A stretch of DNA of 64,000 nt. It comes from Achatina immaculata. Its lineage: Eukaryota; Mollusca; Gastropoda; Stylommatophora; Achatinidae. The position numbers and the translations under genes are program-made. Positions 43,419-55,205 of the stretch are shown here, piece by piece. The notes under the pieces are model-generated. The model was given only the letters and a program-made list of their open reading frames with translations, was not told the DNA's origin and ran no database searches. Position 1 is the first letter of the stretch. Every line of letters begins with the position of its first letter. The DNA lies in assembly GCA_009760885.1 (NCBI GenBank), contig CM019713.1:6425266-6489265 (forward strand). The letters run 5' to 3'.

Positions 43419-44330
43419 GTATATAAACATGAATAAATAATATTTTAATTATTTATAGTGGAAGTGGATAATACAATTTTTATATCAGCACCGTGCCATC
43501 TCCGTGCAACGGCAGCACTGGGAGCAAAATTAGTTTTGCAATGATTGCCCTGGTTGAGGGTCATCTGCCGATGAAGGGCCAGGTTGAGGGTCATCTGCCG
43601 ATGAAGGGCCAGGTTGAGGAGCGTGCACTCTCCTTAAATATGAACCCTGAATTGGCTGCCGTGAATTTCTTTTTATCTTCTTAAGAATTTCATAATAAGG
43701 TGCTGGTTCTTACAAAGTCACTTCGCCCCCGGTTATGGTCCATTTCGCAACACTTCTCGGTCTAAAAATAAGCAACGTTTTTTTTTTATAAAAAAGGGTA
43801 AAATGTCCTGTTTCTATGCCTATAAGGCGTATTGAGGATATGGTTTTAAGCCTGTATTTCTACGACCTTCGGCATATGAAAGTGTGATGTGGTCAGTATC
43901 ACGCCTGGTCGCATTTACCTTCTCAGATTTCTCTGGTCCTCATTTTGAGAAGCCGGGTGGACCTCGGGACCTGTTTGGCGTGTGCCAGAAAAAAAAATCC
44001 CGCTCAAAAAGTAAGCATTTGCTTAACTCAGTTAAGGGCTTCAGTTTCTATTATCTTGACAACACACTCTGGTTCATCTTTGTTCTTCACCTCTCTCTCT
44101 GCGCGTCCAGGAGCCCTACTAAATCTGCTAATTCTTCAGCAGAAAGGTCTTTTTTTCTGCTCCTCTCCTAGTCATTCAATCACTTCCTAGGTCTTCCAAC
44201 CCAGCCTCTCTTGCTAACTTTGTAGCTTCTCTTACTGCAGCGCTCTCCTCCGTTAGAATTTGGACAAAACTTCAAACCGGTGTTACTGTCTCAGTCGACG
44301 TAAATTAAACCGCTTAAATTCAGGGCAGTC
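43419..44330. other. Intergenic with a 32-bp duplication and a SINE body remnant
   Basis: GAGGGTCATCTGCCGATGAA occurs twice at 32-bp spacing (about 43556 and 43588). At 43880-43925, TGATGTGGTCAGTATCACGC matches the SINE body without its head. The rest is unrecognised. Confidence 0.55.
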
Positions 44331-44332
44331 TA

Positions 44333-45112
44333 CGAGGGGACGTCACTAAGTAACTCGCAAATTGAAATATTTTATCAGTGGCAGTTATCAGGTAGTATTT
44401 AAATATATCTTTAGATAGTACCATCATCCAACCTTATAGCTGTATGTAGGGGGCGCTGGGAGTTCCATGCGCATACGCAAAGCAATAACAAAATGGCTAC
44501 CCAACTGTTAGTGTGTACCAAAGAAGAACAGAGAAGTGTAGTGCGATTTTGTGGGCTAAAGGACATTCAGTTGAGGATATTCATAAGGAAATGATTGCAG
44601 TTTATGCTAAAAAATGTGTTTATCACGTAAAGCGATCTATAACTGGGTAAAAGAATTTTCTCAGGGACGCACTGAAATTGTTGACGAAGTCCGACTTGGC
44701 CGTCCTTTTCAGATTGCAACAGAAGCGACTGTGCAACGTGCGAATGAGATTATCAGAGCTGATAGGCGAGTAACATCCACCCTATAGTCCTGACTTAGTT
44801 CCAAGTGGTTTTCACCTGTTTGGTCCATTGAAAAAACCACATTGGCGGGAGAAGATTCTCGAGTGACGAAGAGGTGGAAACAGAAGTAAAAATAAAAGTG
44901 GTTCAGAAATCGGACTCTCGATTTTTACGCCATGGGTATTGTATCACTAATTACACGATGGGACAAAAGTATCAATGTTGGTGGCGATTATGTTGAGAAA
45001 CAGGGGAATAATGTAGGTTAAAAAATTTAAAGTTTTCAAATTACTGTCGCATTTAGTTTTTTTTTTTTTTTTTGTAACAGGCATTTGCGAGTTACTTAGT
45101 GACTTCCCCTCG
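44333..45112 (+). mobile_element. mariner-family DNA transposon, second deleted copy
   Basis: Flanked by TA at 44331-44332 and 45113-45114. Terminal inverted repeats are clear: CGAGGGGACGTCACTAAGTA, and TACTTAGTGACTTCCCCTCG. The transposase start is at 44493 (MATQLLVCTKEEQRSVVRFC); the helix-turn-helix, a VRLGRPFQIATEATVQRA linker and RADRRVTST are kept. The copy then jumps to HPPYSPDLVPSGFHLFGPLK, so the first two catalytic Asp blocks are gone. Read with 15339-16306, the two are different deletion derivatives of one family. Confidence 0.9.
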
Positions 45113-45114
45113 TA

Positions 45115-46203
45115 CACTCGTTCCGACTACACACAGAATACATCTCCATCGAAAATTGCTTCCGTCTACAATTTCACAGCCTTAGTTTCCAGATCTCCAG
45201 CACGTGTATGGCTGCTGTATACTTCAAGCTCTTAGTTGCAAGGAAACCACTAAACGCCCCTTTACAAAGTCCTGAATGCGTTCAGTTGTTGTTTTTGATG
45301 GTCTGAGAACAGATCCTGTTTTGAACAGCTGCCCTTCTTTTGCCGTTCTATTTATGGAGTCTTCTCTGCTTTATTTGATCTAGGCTGCGAAGGTCAGTGG
45401 AGTGTGAGAGATGAATGTTACGTTTTTTTTTGGTGGAATTTTTTTTACCAGTCCCTGTTTATCTAGACACTAAGTGAAAACTTTGACAATGTACTGAATT
45501 CAAAAATACACCCAAAAAATGCAGATTTACGTAGGTATTCTGTTAACTTCCTCATAAGTAGAGGGAAGGAAAGTCATGCAAATAACTCCCATGCTGTGCT
45601 TTTCTTGCATATTGCACCGATATATCATGTTTCAGACCTTCCTCAGATTACGATTATTGGACTTATGCTTCCTGGTCGAACTGTCAATTGCAGATTTAAG
45701 GCGTGAGTTCAACCCCCCCCCCCCCCAAAAAAAATCACCTTCAATTCCCCAGGGTTTATCATGGATGCTACGGAGTATGTGCACTGCGCTAAGATCCTAC
45801 TGGACGGGAAGATATCGGAGCACTTAATGGACCTGACAGGTGTGTGGTCATGGCAAGCCTTTTGTATGTGGAGGCGATGAAGACAAATACAGAAAATGCT
45901 ACTCATCAAACTGGCAATGAAGAAAAATATTTCTTTTCTGGGGGGGGGGGGGATTAGAGTGTAGGAAATCATGAAATGATCCCGAATCCGTGAATTAATA
46001 ATACGAGAAGTGAAATTATGAAAAGGTAATTGGAAGATGGAACTGTAAGGATGCAGAAGATAAAAAAAAACAGGATATACTTTTGCTATATTGTTTTTCA
46101 TCTTCGGATTAAAGAGGAATAATAAGAAAAGACAAACGAGAAAATAATATAGAAAATGTATGGAAAATGTATAACAAAGTTTGATAGCTACCTCGTAGTA
46201 AAT
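45115..46203. other. Intergenic, unassigned
   Basis: Poly-C (45715-45726) and poly-G (45940-45952) runs. No gene or element recognised; the open frames are unsupported. Confidence 0.5.
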
Positions 46204-46725
46204 AATAGTGAAGAAAGTTTATAGCTGCTATATTGAAGACAGTTTATAGCTGTTATAATGAAGACAGTTTATAGCTGTTATAATGAAGACAGTTTATAGC
46301 TGTTATAATGAAGACAGTTTATAGCTGTTATAATGAAGACAGTTTATAGCTATTATAATGAAGACAGTTTATAGATGTTATAATGACGACAGTTTATAGC
46401 CGTTGTAATGAAGACAGTTTATAGCTGTTATAATGAAGACAGTTTATAGCTGTTATAATGAAGACAGTTTATAGCTGTTATAATGAAGACAGTTTATAGC
46501 TGTTATAATGAAGACAGTTTATAGCTATTATAATGAAGACAGTTTATAGATGTTATAATGACGACAGTTTATAGCCGTTGTAATGAAGACAGTTTATAGC
46601 TGTTATAATGAAGACAGTTTATAGCTGTTATAATGAAGACAGTTTATAGCTATTATAATGAAGACAGTTTATAGATGTTATAATGACGACAGTTTATAGC
46701 CGTTGTAATGAAGAAACTTTAGCTG
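46204..46725. repeat. 25-bp minisatellite with higher-order structure
   Basis: About 20 units of GAAGACAGTTTATAGCTGTT plus ATAAT. Three marked variants (GCTATTATAAT, GATGTTATAAT followed by GAC, GCCGTTGTAAT) occur in that fixed order three times, at 46351, 46526 and 46651 for the first variant. Spacings of 175 and 125 bp are seven and five units, so blocks were copied as groups. Confidence 0.95.
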
Positions 46726-47016
46726 TGTCTTGTGTTGTAAAAGGAACTCAGAGGAGAACGGTAAACGATGTAGACATGTGCTTGGCAAAGAGGCATATAG
46801 TACGATATGGCATTAGTGCCAAGACCGTAGTTTCTTAGACTTGTTGCCCCAGGAAAGACCTGACGGCCATCTTTCTTTCACTGTCACAAAGAGAAGTCAG
46901 AGTACTCATTTTAGTAGCCGCAGTGGCTGGGCACCACTAGCTGGGTTGTACCACTAGCCGGGTTGTACCACTAGCTGTGAGAGTAGCTTCGTTACTCAGC
47001 CGCTTTTGTGTGGTCT
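46726..47016. other. Short intergenic stretch
   Basis: ACCACTAGCYGGGTTGTACC occurs in tandem near 46938-46970. Otherwise unrecognised. Confidence 0.5.
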
Positions 47017-47400
47017 TCTTCTTCTTCTTCTTCAGTCTCCTTAGAACTGCGAGCTGGTGTTCTTTGTAACCTATGCTGTGAAGATGTTGAGGCACATCAT
47101 TGTGTACGATTGGGAGCGGGTCATAGCAGCTATTTTTTCAGTCTCTGTGTGTAGTTAAGAAAGTGGGGGGGGGGTGTGCAATACTTCTTAAGCAGACTCC
47201 ACCGTCATAGGGACTATAGCGACCCCTGTCCCATTAGCCAGGGTAGACTTGTTACTGGGTTACCAACAGATAGGTGAGGCAGGGTCTTGATCAGTTATGA
47301 TTCGCCGGCTCTGACGCCAGCATGTCAACTATGAGTCACTGATTGCCAAAACATCTTCGCCGCCAGTCTTTCCCAGCACGGCTCTCTGCTGACGCAGATC
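47017..47400 (-). mobile_element. Element H, copy 3, with (CTT)n edge
   Basis: Starts with CTTCTTCTTCTTCTTCTTCA and then follows the family order: GCGAGCTGGTGTTCTTTG, GAAGATGTTGAGGCACA, GGGAGCGGGTCATAGC, GCAGACTCCACCG, GACCCCTGTCCCATTAGCCA, AGGGTCTTGATCAGTTATG. It has only one 33-bp unit where copies 2 and 5 have several. Confidence 0.7.
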
Positions 47401-49158
47401 AAAGTACTCCGAACACACAATATCAATCACAAGTTAAGTTTCATGTACGTCTCATTTAACGAGACACGGTTAGAGTAACCGGGAATATTTTATCTATAAT
47501 ACGAGTATGGCCAAATTAAATATTTATGAATATATCTTGCACTATGAACCTACATCACAATGACCTCGCTTCGATTTGGGCAAAAAAAAAATCAACTCAC
47601 GAACGTTATTTTTCTTTGTTATATTCGCCAGCAGCTGCTGTGTTGTTATTGATCTGAAACTTGCACAGTTGCTTGTCTTTGATCACCGTGAATCAGCCTC
47701 GAACCCCCCCCCCCCTCCCCCCCAACCTTTGAAGTGATTTAATGGTGCAGGAATCAATTGCTGTGAAGGCGTAGAGTCCGGAAGTACATAAACACAAGTT
47801 GAAGTTTGTTTTGTTTTTTGGGGGGGGGGGTTTCTTTTCCGTGTCCTGTTTTCATTTATTAATAATTCGTGACGGGTGATTGCTACCGTGTAGGGATCCC
47901 GGTACTTGTTATAGACTTGTAGACTGGTGTGGATTCCTGGGATCAGTCTTGAGTGCCAGGTACACAGTTTGGAGTAATGGGCAACAGACGCGTCTACCCA
48001 GATTCTGGTCTTGGTTAGTTTACACACTCCTTCTCACCATCTCGTTCCAAAGCAGACCTAACACCCGTCAGTTTCCACACGAACGAACATTGCTGTTGAC
48101 GAAGGGTCGACAGAATTCCTTGGATGAAATAGTTCATGAACTTTCAGCTCTGTCTGTCTGCTGTCTGTGTCTGCCTGTCTCTGTCTGTCTGACTGTTTGT
48201 CTGACTGACTGACTGTTTGTCTGTCTGTCCGTCCGTCCGTCTGTAAAACCTTATAAGTTTTTATTTATCTGTCAATGTGAAGTTCTACTTATTGGGGGGA
48301 GGGGGGTGGAATATTATTTACTGGTTAGTTAAAGTGCCGTGTCTGTTTAGTTTACTTAATCTTGACTGTAAACTGAGGGCGGAATAGTTTGTCAGGCAGT
48401 GACATCAGTCTCACTATTCTTTAGTACATCAGTGCAAATAGGACCTGAAAATTCTCCATTGATGTTCCTCTCAGGTTCTGCCCCAGTAAATCTGATTTCT
48501 TACCCGGGCTACCCACAAGTCTCAAAGCTGTAAGCCCAAAACTAAATGCATCTTTATTATCAACGGCAAACACTAGCGCCACATCCACATATACCTGACA
48601 ACCAGTATACGCTTTCTTCGTTTATATATCTGGATCCCAGTTTATTACAATACACACAAAACAGCACCCAACGGGGGTGATCATACACTTCAACATGAAA
48701 ATACAATAAATGCAACATTTATGACACATAAATCATGACATTAATGCATTTATTTCAAATCTCAACTATAACGAGCCTTAATCCCAGCTCGGTATATAGG
48801 GCTTCCGCAAGGGTTTCTCACAAATGCCTGTCCTTTGCCTTTTCTCCGATCTTGCCCAGGTGAGCCCTCTATTGCTCAACATCGTCTCTGTTGTTCCTCT
48901 CCATGTCTCTTTTGGCATAAAGAACCTTGTGGCGCATTCATTACACAACTCAACGCGCCGAGCTTTGACCATACTCACTTAGATATCACGCATTTTACAA
49001 AAGTGAATGATGAAAATCGTGTCAAAATGAATGCACATTAGAATGTCAATTATGATTCAATAGGACAAGGACAATTTGTTCACAGTGGACACTTAACTAC
49101 AAACGTTCAAAGTTTACAAGCCCCGTGACACGTTCATGTCACACATGATCACGAACCC

Positions 49159-49190
<32 letters not shown>

Positions 49191-49384
49191 CACATTACAA
49201 TCAATAATCATTAGTTCATCATTAGCCATCGACAAATTATTACTTCTTACAAATGGATACAATATATCATGACTTATTATTCTTACTCATACACATTTAG
49301 TCGTGATGAATACTGTTCACGATACTTTCACAGAACATATCCAAAAGAAATTTTCTAGACCGTTGGGCATTTTTCGCCGTTAAT
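47401..49384. other. Intergenic, unassigned, simple repeats
   Basis: Poly-C (47706-47721), poly-G (47820-47830), TCTG/ACTG repeats (48150-48240) and an AT run (49160-49182). No gene recognised. Confidence 0.5.
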
Positions 49385-49475
49385 CAGACAGTCAGTCATT
49401 TGCATGTCCATTGCGGAACTTTGCCTCCCTGACAGCTCTCCTGTAGGCCTCTCGGTTGTAAGCAAGATGCCATGC
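49385..49475 (-). mobile_element. RTE-type LINE 3' end, family C, short
   Basis: CAGTCAGTCATTTGCATGTC and AGGCCTCTCGGTTGTAAGCA match the very end of family C. Fewer than 100 bp remain, making it the shortest copy here. Confidence 0.75.
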
Positions 49476-49559
49476 ATTAATATTGTCACTAATTAAAACA
49501 TTTCCAGCTGAAAATGTGACGAAAACTTTCGCTGACTTAGCCCCAGGGGATGGACCTGA

Positions 49560-49870
49560 GATAGGTCTTACTTCTCCTCAAATCTCGATCCTTGATATAT
49601 TTCCATCAGCTCAGTTGGTGACTTTTTGTTGTGCCATCGCGTTAGACTGTTCATGACCTTTTTCTCTTGGTCTTTCCCTGCCTCTGTTTCCGTTTATCTT
49701 TCCTGTTGTTATGATGTTTTCAAGCTCTCCTCTTCTCATTATATGTCCAGTGAACGATGACTGTCGCTTTCTTATGGTTTTAATTAGGTTCCTTTCTACA
49801 TCTGTTTCTCTTAGACATTCCCTGTTTGTCATCTATGCTGTCCATGGTACTCGTAACATTCTCCTCTTTT
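49560..49870 (-). mobile_element. RTE-type LINE 3' end, family A
   Basis: The - strand reads NRECLRETDVERNLIKTIRK, RQSSFTGHIMRRGELENIIT and TGKINGNRGRERPREKG in one frame (49611-49832), the family A C-terminal domain. Upstream, GTCCATGGTACTCGTAACAT is antisense to the RRMLRIPW block. Confidence 0.85.
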
Positions 49871-49984
49871 AGTTTGCATTTGGCTCGCTATAACTCATTG
49901 CCTTACAACGGCAACAATCTTACCCGCTATAAAAGCCTCAATTTTCTTTTCCTGATAACATATTTTCTCTCCATACAGCTGTCA

Positions 49985-51880
49985 TGTATAAACTAGAAAA
50001 AAAATAAGAACAGCTTTATTGCTTGACGGCTACAAAGTTGTGATGTTTCGGCGCGAGCCTTAATCATACAAACACATACAGTACGAAGAATTAGAGGCAG
50101 GAGATAAAGTATGGATTCACGTGAATCCTGTGTTAAAAAAATAAATAAATAAATTGAATAGAGCACTTAGCTTGAAAGAATATATAGATTTTCCGACGCT
50201 CGTTCAGAAATGCCTTGAAAGAATATGTAGATTTTCCGATGCTCGTCCAGAAATGCGTCCGTTGCTATGTTCAAAATGTGCTTGTTCTGAAAAGTACAGA
50301 AATGCGCTTGGTGAAGCGTAGATAATGTTTAAATAGAGACTTGTGATGTGTGATAGGCGGATCGTAACTGAAGGTGGTGAGTGGAGGAAACTTTTGAGGG
50401 GAGAGAGAGTGATACAATGGTAACCTAGCCAGGAGTAGGTGAAATAAATGATTATGGTTGGAGTGGGGGGGGGGGGGTGTAATGTGATGCTGTTGGGAGG
50501 TTATGAACTATACGTAGCAAGTGAGAAGGGAGTGGAGCTTAGTGGGGAGGGATTATGATTGTGGAAGAGGAGAATGTTATGTGTAGCTGAAAAAACGAGT
50601 TCAAACCGTGTGGTTCCAGCGTCCCTTAGTCTTGAATGTAGCTGTTCTCAAGCGCTATGCGGCTTGTGTCATCTGCGTGACACTGTTTGATGGCTGTTAC
50701 CAGAAAATCAGATTTGCCTCTGTGGTTGGGGCCACTGAAATTATTCGGGACTGATTTGGAAGCATGCTGGGTGATGTCGTACAGATGTTTCTGCATGCGG
50801 TTCCCTGGTCTGGGGCCAGTTTCACCAATATAAGTTATCCTGCATCTTTTGCATACGATGACATATATTACATTACGGGACTCGCATGTGAATCCCTCAT
50901 GAAGAGTGAGGATAGTTTTAGGAAAGGTGATTATTTTCGTTTCCCAGACTACAGGGCAGGTAACACAGCGAGGGCGGTTACATTTTCTGGTGCCAGCATA
51001 CGCAAGGTTCCGCTTCAAGTGGCTGAGGACGAGAATGTCCTCGTGATTCGGCTCACGCTTGTATGCTAATATGGGTGGATCAGAGAAAATGTCGCGAGTG
51101 TCGGGGTCGAGTTGGATTAGTGGCAGGTAATGATAAATAGTTTTCTTAACCATTTGACCATGCGGGTGGAAAGGCAGTACTGTTTACTCTCTGTCAGATG
51201 GGTTAACAGGCTTTTTTTCTGAATGCTTCTTTGCTGCTCACTAGATGGACACCGTTGAAGGCTTCATGAAGGACATTTTCTGGGTAGTGGCGATGAAGGA
51301 AAAATTCTAATAATTTGTTGATCTAATAAAGTCCAGGTTTTCCTGTCATATGCGGCGAAGACGAATGAGTTGGGAGTATGGGATGGAATTCTTATATGCT
51401 TTAGGATGGGAGGAGGTGTAAAGTAAATAGGTGTGGCTGTCGATGGGCTTGTAAAATACAGAGGTGACAAGCCTGTTTGTGCCAGTATATATTTTAATGT
51501 CTAAAAAGTTGACAGACTTGTCAGAAATTTTATAAGTGAATTTTATGTTGTTATTGTTAAGTGAGTTGGCGAATTCAATAAATTGTATTAGCTCGTCTTG
51601 TGGCATACTGGTGACTCCAATGCCATCATCGATGTACCTTTTATAGAATTCTGGAAGCCTGCCAGTATAGGCTTCCCATAATCAACTTCCAGAAAGCCCA
51701 TAAATAAACATGCATAATTGGGACCCATTTTCGTTCCCATGGCGACACCACTGATTTGCTCAAAGTATTCGCCGTTGAATTCGAAGGAATTTAGGTTTAG
51801 TACTAGCTGTGTGAGTCTTATTACGGTATCAGTGTTAATGGTGGGGTGAGGATCTTTGTCGAGAAAATATTACTGCAGCA
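49985..51880 (-). mobile_element. Penelope-like element with GIY-YIG endonuclease, 5'-truncated
   Basis: Penelope-like elements combine a telomerase-related reverse transcriptase with a C-terminal GIY-YIG endonuclease. On the - strand from about 51875: PTINTDTVIRLTQLVLNLNS, then EQISGVAMGTKMGPNYACLF (RT motif), a frameshift, YIDDGIGVTS with the catalytic Asp pair (about 51620-51640), DKSVNFLDIKIYTG (thumb side), a second break, then 51153-50626 with a Cys-rich CNRPRCVTCP, CESRNVIYVIVCKRCRITYI-GET (GIY-YIG), NRMQKH with the Arg, and ALENSYI with the Glu. The non-coding end down to 49985 finishes with the sequence also seen in the 8401-8564 insertion. Frameshifts make it inactive; the RT N-terminus is missing. 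Confidence 0.9.
50025..50075 (-). ncRNA. Possible decayed hammerhead ribozyme core of the Penelope element
   Basis: The - strand reads ATGATTA, A, GGC-TCGC-GCC, GAAAC across about 50043-50068. This has the order of a hammerhead core: CUGANGA box, three-pair stem II with tetraloop, GAAA box. Terminal repeats of Penelope-like elements are known to carry hammerheads. Here the first box differs at its first C and at the position normally G, so it is predicted inactive. Stems I and III are not clearly drawn by eye. Confidence 0.4.
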
Positions 51881-51929
51881 TCTCACCTCCTGTTTTCTGT
51901 TGCTTGACTCAGTGCGCTATAGCTATGTA

Positions 51930-53960
51930 CGGTAATTCTGATGGCTATACAGGAGGTGACACCAGATGAATTGGCTACACAGGCCAGAGATATTTTAATA
52001 ACAACAGCTAAAGACATGGTTCCAGTAAAGAAAACACAAAAGAATGGATGGATTACAGCAGGCACACTAGAACTGATGAAACAACGTAGAGAAATGAAGA
52101 CGCAATGGAAAGTGACAGATAACAACAAAGAGAAATATAAATCTTTAACAAAAGAAGTACGAAGAAACATAAGCAAAGACGAAAAACAATACATACAAGA
52201 TTGTTGTGAAAGAATAGAAGGACATCAAAAGTGTGGAAGAGATAGTGAAATGTCTAAAGAAATGAAGACATTAACGAGAAATGTCACACCTAAGCTAAAT
52301 GTAATTTGTGACAAAATGGGAAATACCTTGACAGAGACAAAGGAAATTCTAGAAAGATGGAAGGAATATTGCAGAGGAATGTATGAAACAACCGACTGTG
52401 AAAGCAGAAATCAACAGTGTGAATTATTATTGGAGGAGAAATAATCCGAACCGACAACAGAAGAAGTTTTATGGGCAATAAAGAATCTGAAAAATGGTAA
52501 ATCACCAGGATGTGATGAGATAACAACTGAACTTATAAAAGCAGGAGGAAAGGAATGTGCAACAATCTATCGTGCACTATGTAAAAAGATATGGCATTCA
52601 GGTATTTGGCCAAAAGAATAGAAAAGAACTATATTCATACCACTGCCAAAAAAGAGTAACCTGAAATTATGCACAAACTACAGAATTGTTGCCCTGATTA
52701 GTCATGCCAGTAAAATTCTGTTAAAAATCATAATGGATAGACTTCGTAAGAAACTATAAGAAGAAGCCAATATGGTCCAAGCTGGTTTCAGGCAAGGAAG
52801 AGGATCAAGAGATCATATATTCAATATAAGATTAAAAATAGAGAAATGCAAGAGAGTTTAATGTGAATCTATATTTATCCTACTCAAAGGCATTTGACTA
52901 TGTACAACACCAGAAACTTTGGGAAATAATGGAAAAAATGGGATTTCCAACACATTTGATACAAATAATATCACTGCTGTATCTAGACCAACAAGCAGCA
53001 GTTAGAATAAACTTGAATAAGCAGTGAAACAACAACTTGGTTTGACATAAAACAAGGGGTCCGTCAGGGGTGCATATTGTCGCAGTACTTATTTAACTTA
53101 TATACTGAAAATATAATGAGGAATGCTAGAGAAGATGTAGACAAAGAATATTACGATGCCATAACAATTGGAGGCTATGAAATACCAGAGATTAGATATG
53201 CTGATGACACAGTATTACTGTCCACAACACAAAAAGGAATGGAAAAAATAATTATTTCAGTCCGTAAGAACAGCGAAGAGCAAAACCTCTAACTTAATGC
53301 GAAGAAAACTAAGTTGATGACAACTGACAAAACAAACAAGGCAGCTGATATATGTATCAATGAGGAAAAACTGGAAGAAGTGGAGAGTTTTGAATATCTT
53401 GGATCACTGCTAACTAATAATGGAGATACAATGAAGGAAGTTAAAAGTAAAACAAATAAAGAATCTGTGGAAAGGAACAGATAGAACTACAAAAATAAGA
53501 TTTTTAAGGGCATGCATCGTTCCCATCGCAACATATGCTTGTGAGACCTGGACACTTAACAAAACAGCTGAGAAACACATAAATGCCTTTGAATGTAAAT
53601 GCTACAGAAGAATTCTTCAAATATCATGGACGCAAAAAAGAACAAATATATCCATACTACAAGAACTTACTATTGAAGAAGGCTGGCTAGTAAAGAGGAT
53701 TAAAGAGAGAAAACTTAAATATTTTGGACACATTAAACGTCATGATAATCAAGATAAAACTGTCTTGGAAGGGTACATAATGGGAAAAAGAAAGAGAGGA
53801 ATACCAAAGCGAAGATGGCTGCAAGACATCATTGATGATCTGCAGATGGAAGCATCAGCAGCAGGCCATCTTGCTCACAACCGAGAGGCCTACAGCAGTT
53901 CTGTTAGGGAGGCAAAGTTCCTCAGGGGACATGCAAATGAATCAATGAATGTATGTGAGT
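51930..53960 (+). mobile_element. RTE-type LINE, family C, reverse transcriptase pseudogene
   Basis: The longest family C copy and the likely source model for the short ends elsewhere. Residues run: linker (AIQEVTPDELATQARDILIT, KNGWITAGTLELMKQRREMK), KEILERWKEYCRGMYETTDC, KNGKSPGCDEITTELIKAGG, PLPKKSNLKLCTNYR, QAGFRQGRGSRDHIFNIRL, SKAFDYVQHQKLWEIM, FDIKQGVRQGCILSQYLFNL, IRYADDTVLLST with intact YADD (53194-53205), ESFEYLGSLLTNNG, then FECKCYRRILQISWTQKRTN, KERKLKYFGHIKRHDNQDKT and KRKRGIPKRRWLQDIIDDLQ. In-frame stops (after LLEEK, IWPKE, RKKL, EEQNL) and frameshifts disable it. No endonuclease domain is visible upstream. It ends with ATGAATCAATGAATGTATG and (TA)n at 53960-53983. Confidence 0.9.
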
Positions 53961-54239
53961 ATATATATATATATATATATATATGAAAGTGAATAAATCT
54001 AACCTTAATTAGGTTTTTTTTCATTTTTATATATCTTTTCAGTGCCCAAGAAAAAGGGCTGCTGATAGCAAGAAATTTTCACTTTTGTCAGTTCTTTACT
54101 GTCTTCTTGCTGTCCCCAATGTCAGTCCTTTGTTTACCAGCATTTATTTGGCTGTACGTCTCTATGTTTCTTCGTGTCGTCCTATGCTTCTTTTACCATG
54201 TGGAGTCCACATCAAAACTATTCGTGATAGGGATTCGTC

Positions 54240-54271
54240 TGTCATTTTCATGTGACCAATATGTTGACTCA

Positions 54272-54306
<35 letters not shown>

Positions 54307-54670
54307 TCGTCTTTTCGCCTGTTCGTTCGTCCATCTGTCTGTCCGCCTATCTTGGTACACAGTATGCTTTAGTCATTACGAGACATAAATCTTTTCCAAG
54401 TTTTCTTCTTATGTTTTCTTTTAAAATCACTTTTATTGAAAGTCACGCAGAGTAGAGAGAGAGAGAGAGAAAGAAAGAGAAAGAAGGATGAGAGAATAGA
54501 GAGAGAGAGAGGAGAGAACGAAGGATGAGAGGATAGAGAGATGATAAAGAGAGAGAGAGAGAGAGAGAGAAGGATGAGAGAATAGAAAGAGAGAGAGCGA
54601 GAGAAAGAAGGATAAGAGGATAAAGGGAGAGAGAGAGCGAGAGAAGAGGGGAGAGAGAAAGAGAGAACGA
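54240..54670. repeat. (CTGT)n and (GA)n-rich simple repeats
   Basis: TGTCTGTCTGTC repeats lie at 54268-54302 and related sequence to 54345. A long impure GAGA/GAAAGA tract occupies 54452-54668. Antisense open frames rich in Ser/Leu/Phe are by-products of the tract. Confidence 0.9.
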
Positions 54671-54904
54671 ATGAACTTTCGAAGGGTGAAGAATCGGGCA
54701 CGCAGGCCCGGCCGACATTCTACCCTTCCTATCTCATCTTTCATTGTTTACCACACACTGGATATAGTACAAGTATACGAGCTAGTACAGGTTAATAAAA
54801 GTTTAATAAAAAAAACACCTTCAAGAATGTGAAATAAGAATATTACATTAACAAATTTTAGATAATTAGCTTATTGTTCAGTATACCTGAAGTATAGTAG
54901 ATTG

Positions 54905-55205
54905 TACTTGTACAAACTCCCTATAACTGCGAGCTGGTGTTCTTCGCAGCCGATGCTGTAGAGGTGTTGAGGCACTGCATCGTATCGGCGTGGGAGCGGG
55001 TTATGGCAGCTACTTTTTCAGTCCAACTCCCTATAACTGCGAGCTGGTGTTCTTCGCAGCCGATGCTGTAGAGGTGTTGAGGCACTGCATCGTATCGGCG
55101 TGGGAGCGGGTTATGGCAGCTACTTTTTCAGTCCCGAAGTACAGCTAAAGAGCAGGGACTACTGCGATCCCAGCCCCGTTAGCCAGGGTAGGCCTGTTTC
55201 TGGGG
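54905..55205 (-). mobile_element. Element H, copy 4, with exact 110-bp tandem duplication
   Basis: The + strand reads CTTGTACAAACTCCCTATAA, then the H head CGAGCTGGTGTTCTTCGCAG. The segment 54915-55024 is repeated without change at 55025-55134. After GATCCCAGCCCCGTTAGCCA the copy stops at TTTCTGGGGGTATATATATA. Confidence 0.75.

Noticed and set aside
50764..51069. 101-aa + strand frame
   Set aside because: Antisense to the GIY-YIG domain of the Penelope-like element.
54369..54744. Three overlapping antisense frames of 91-110 aa
   Set aside because: Derived from the GA-rich simple repeat.
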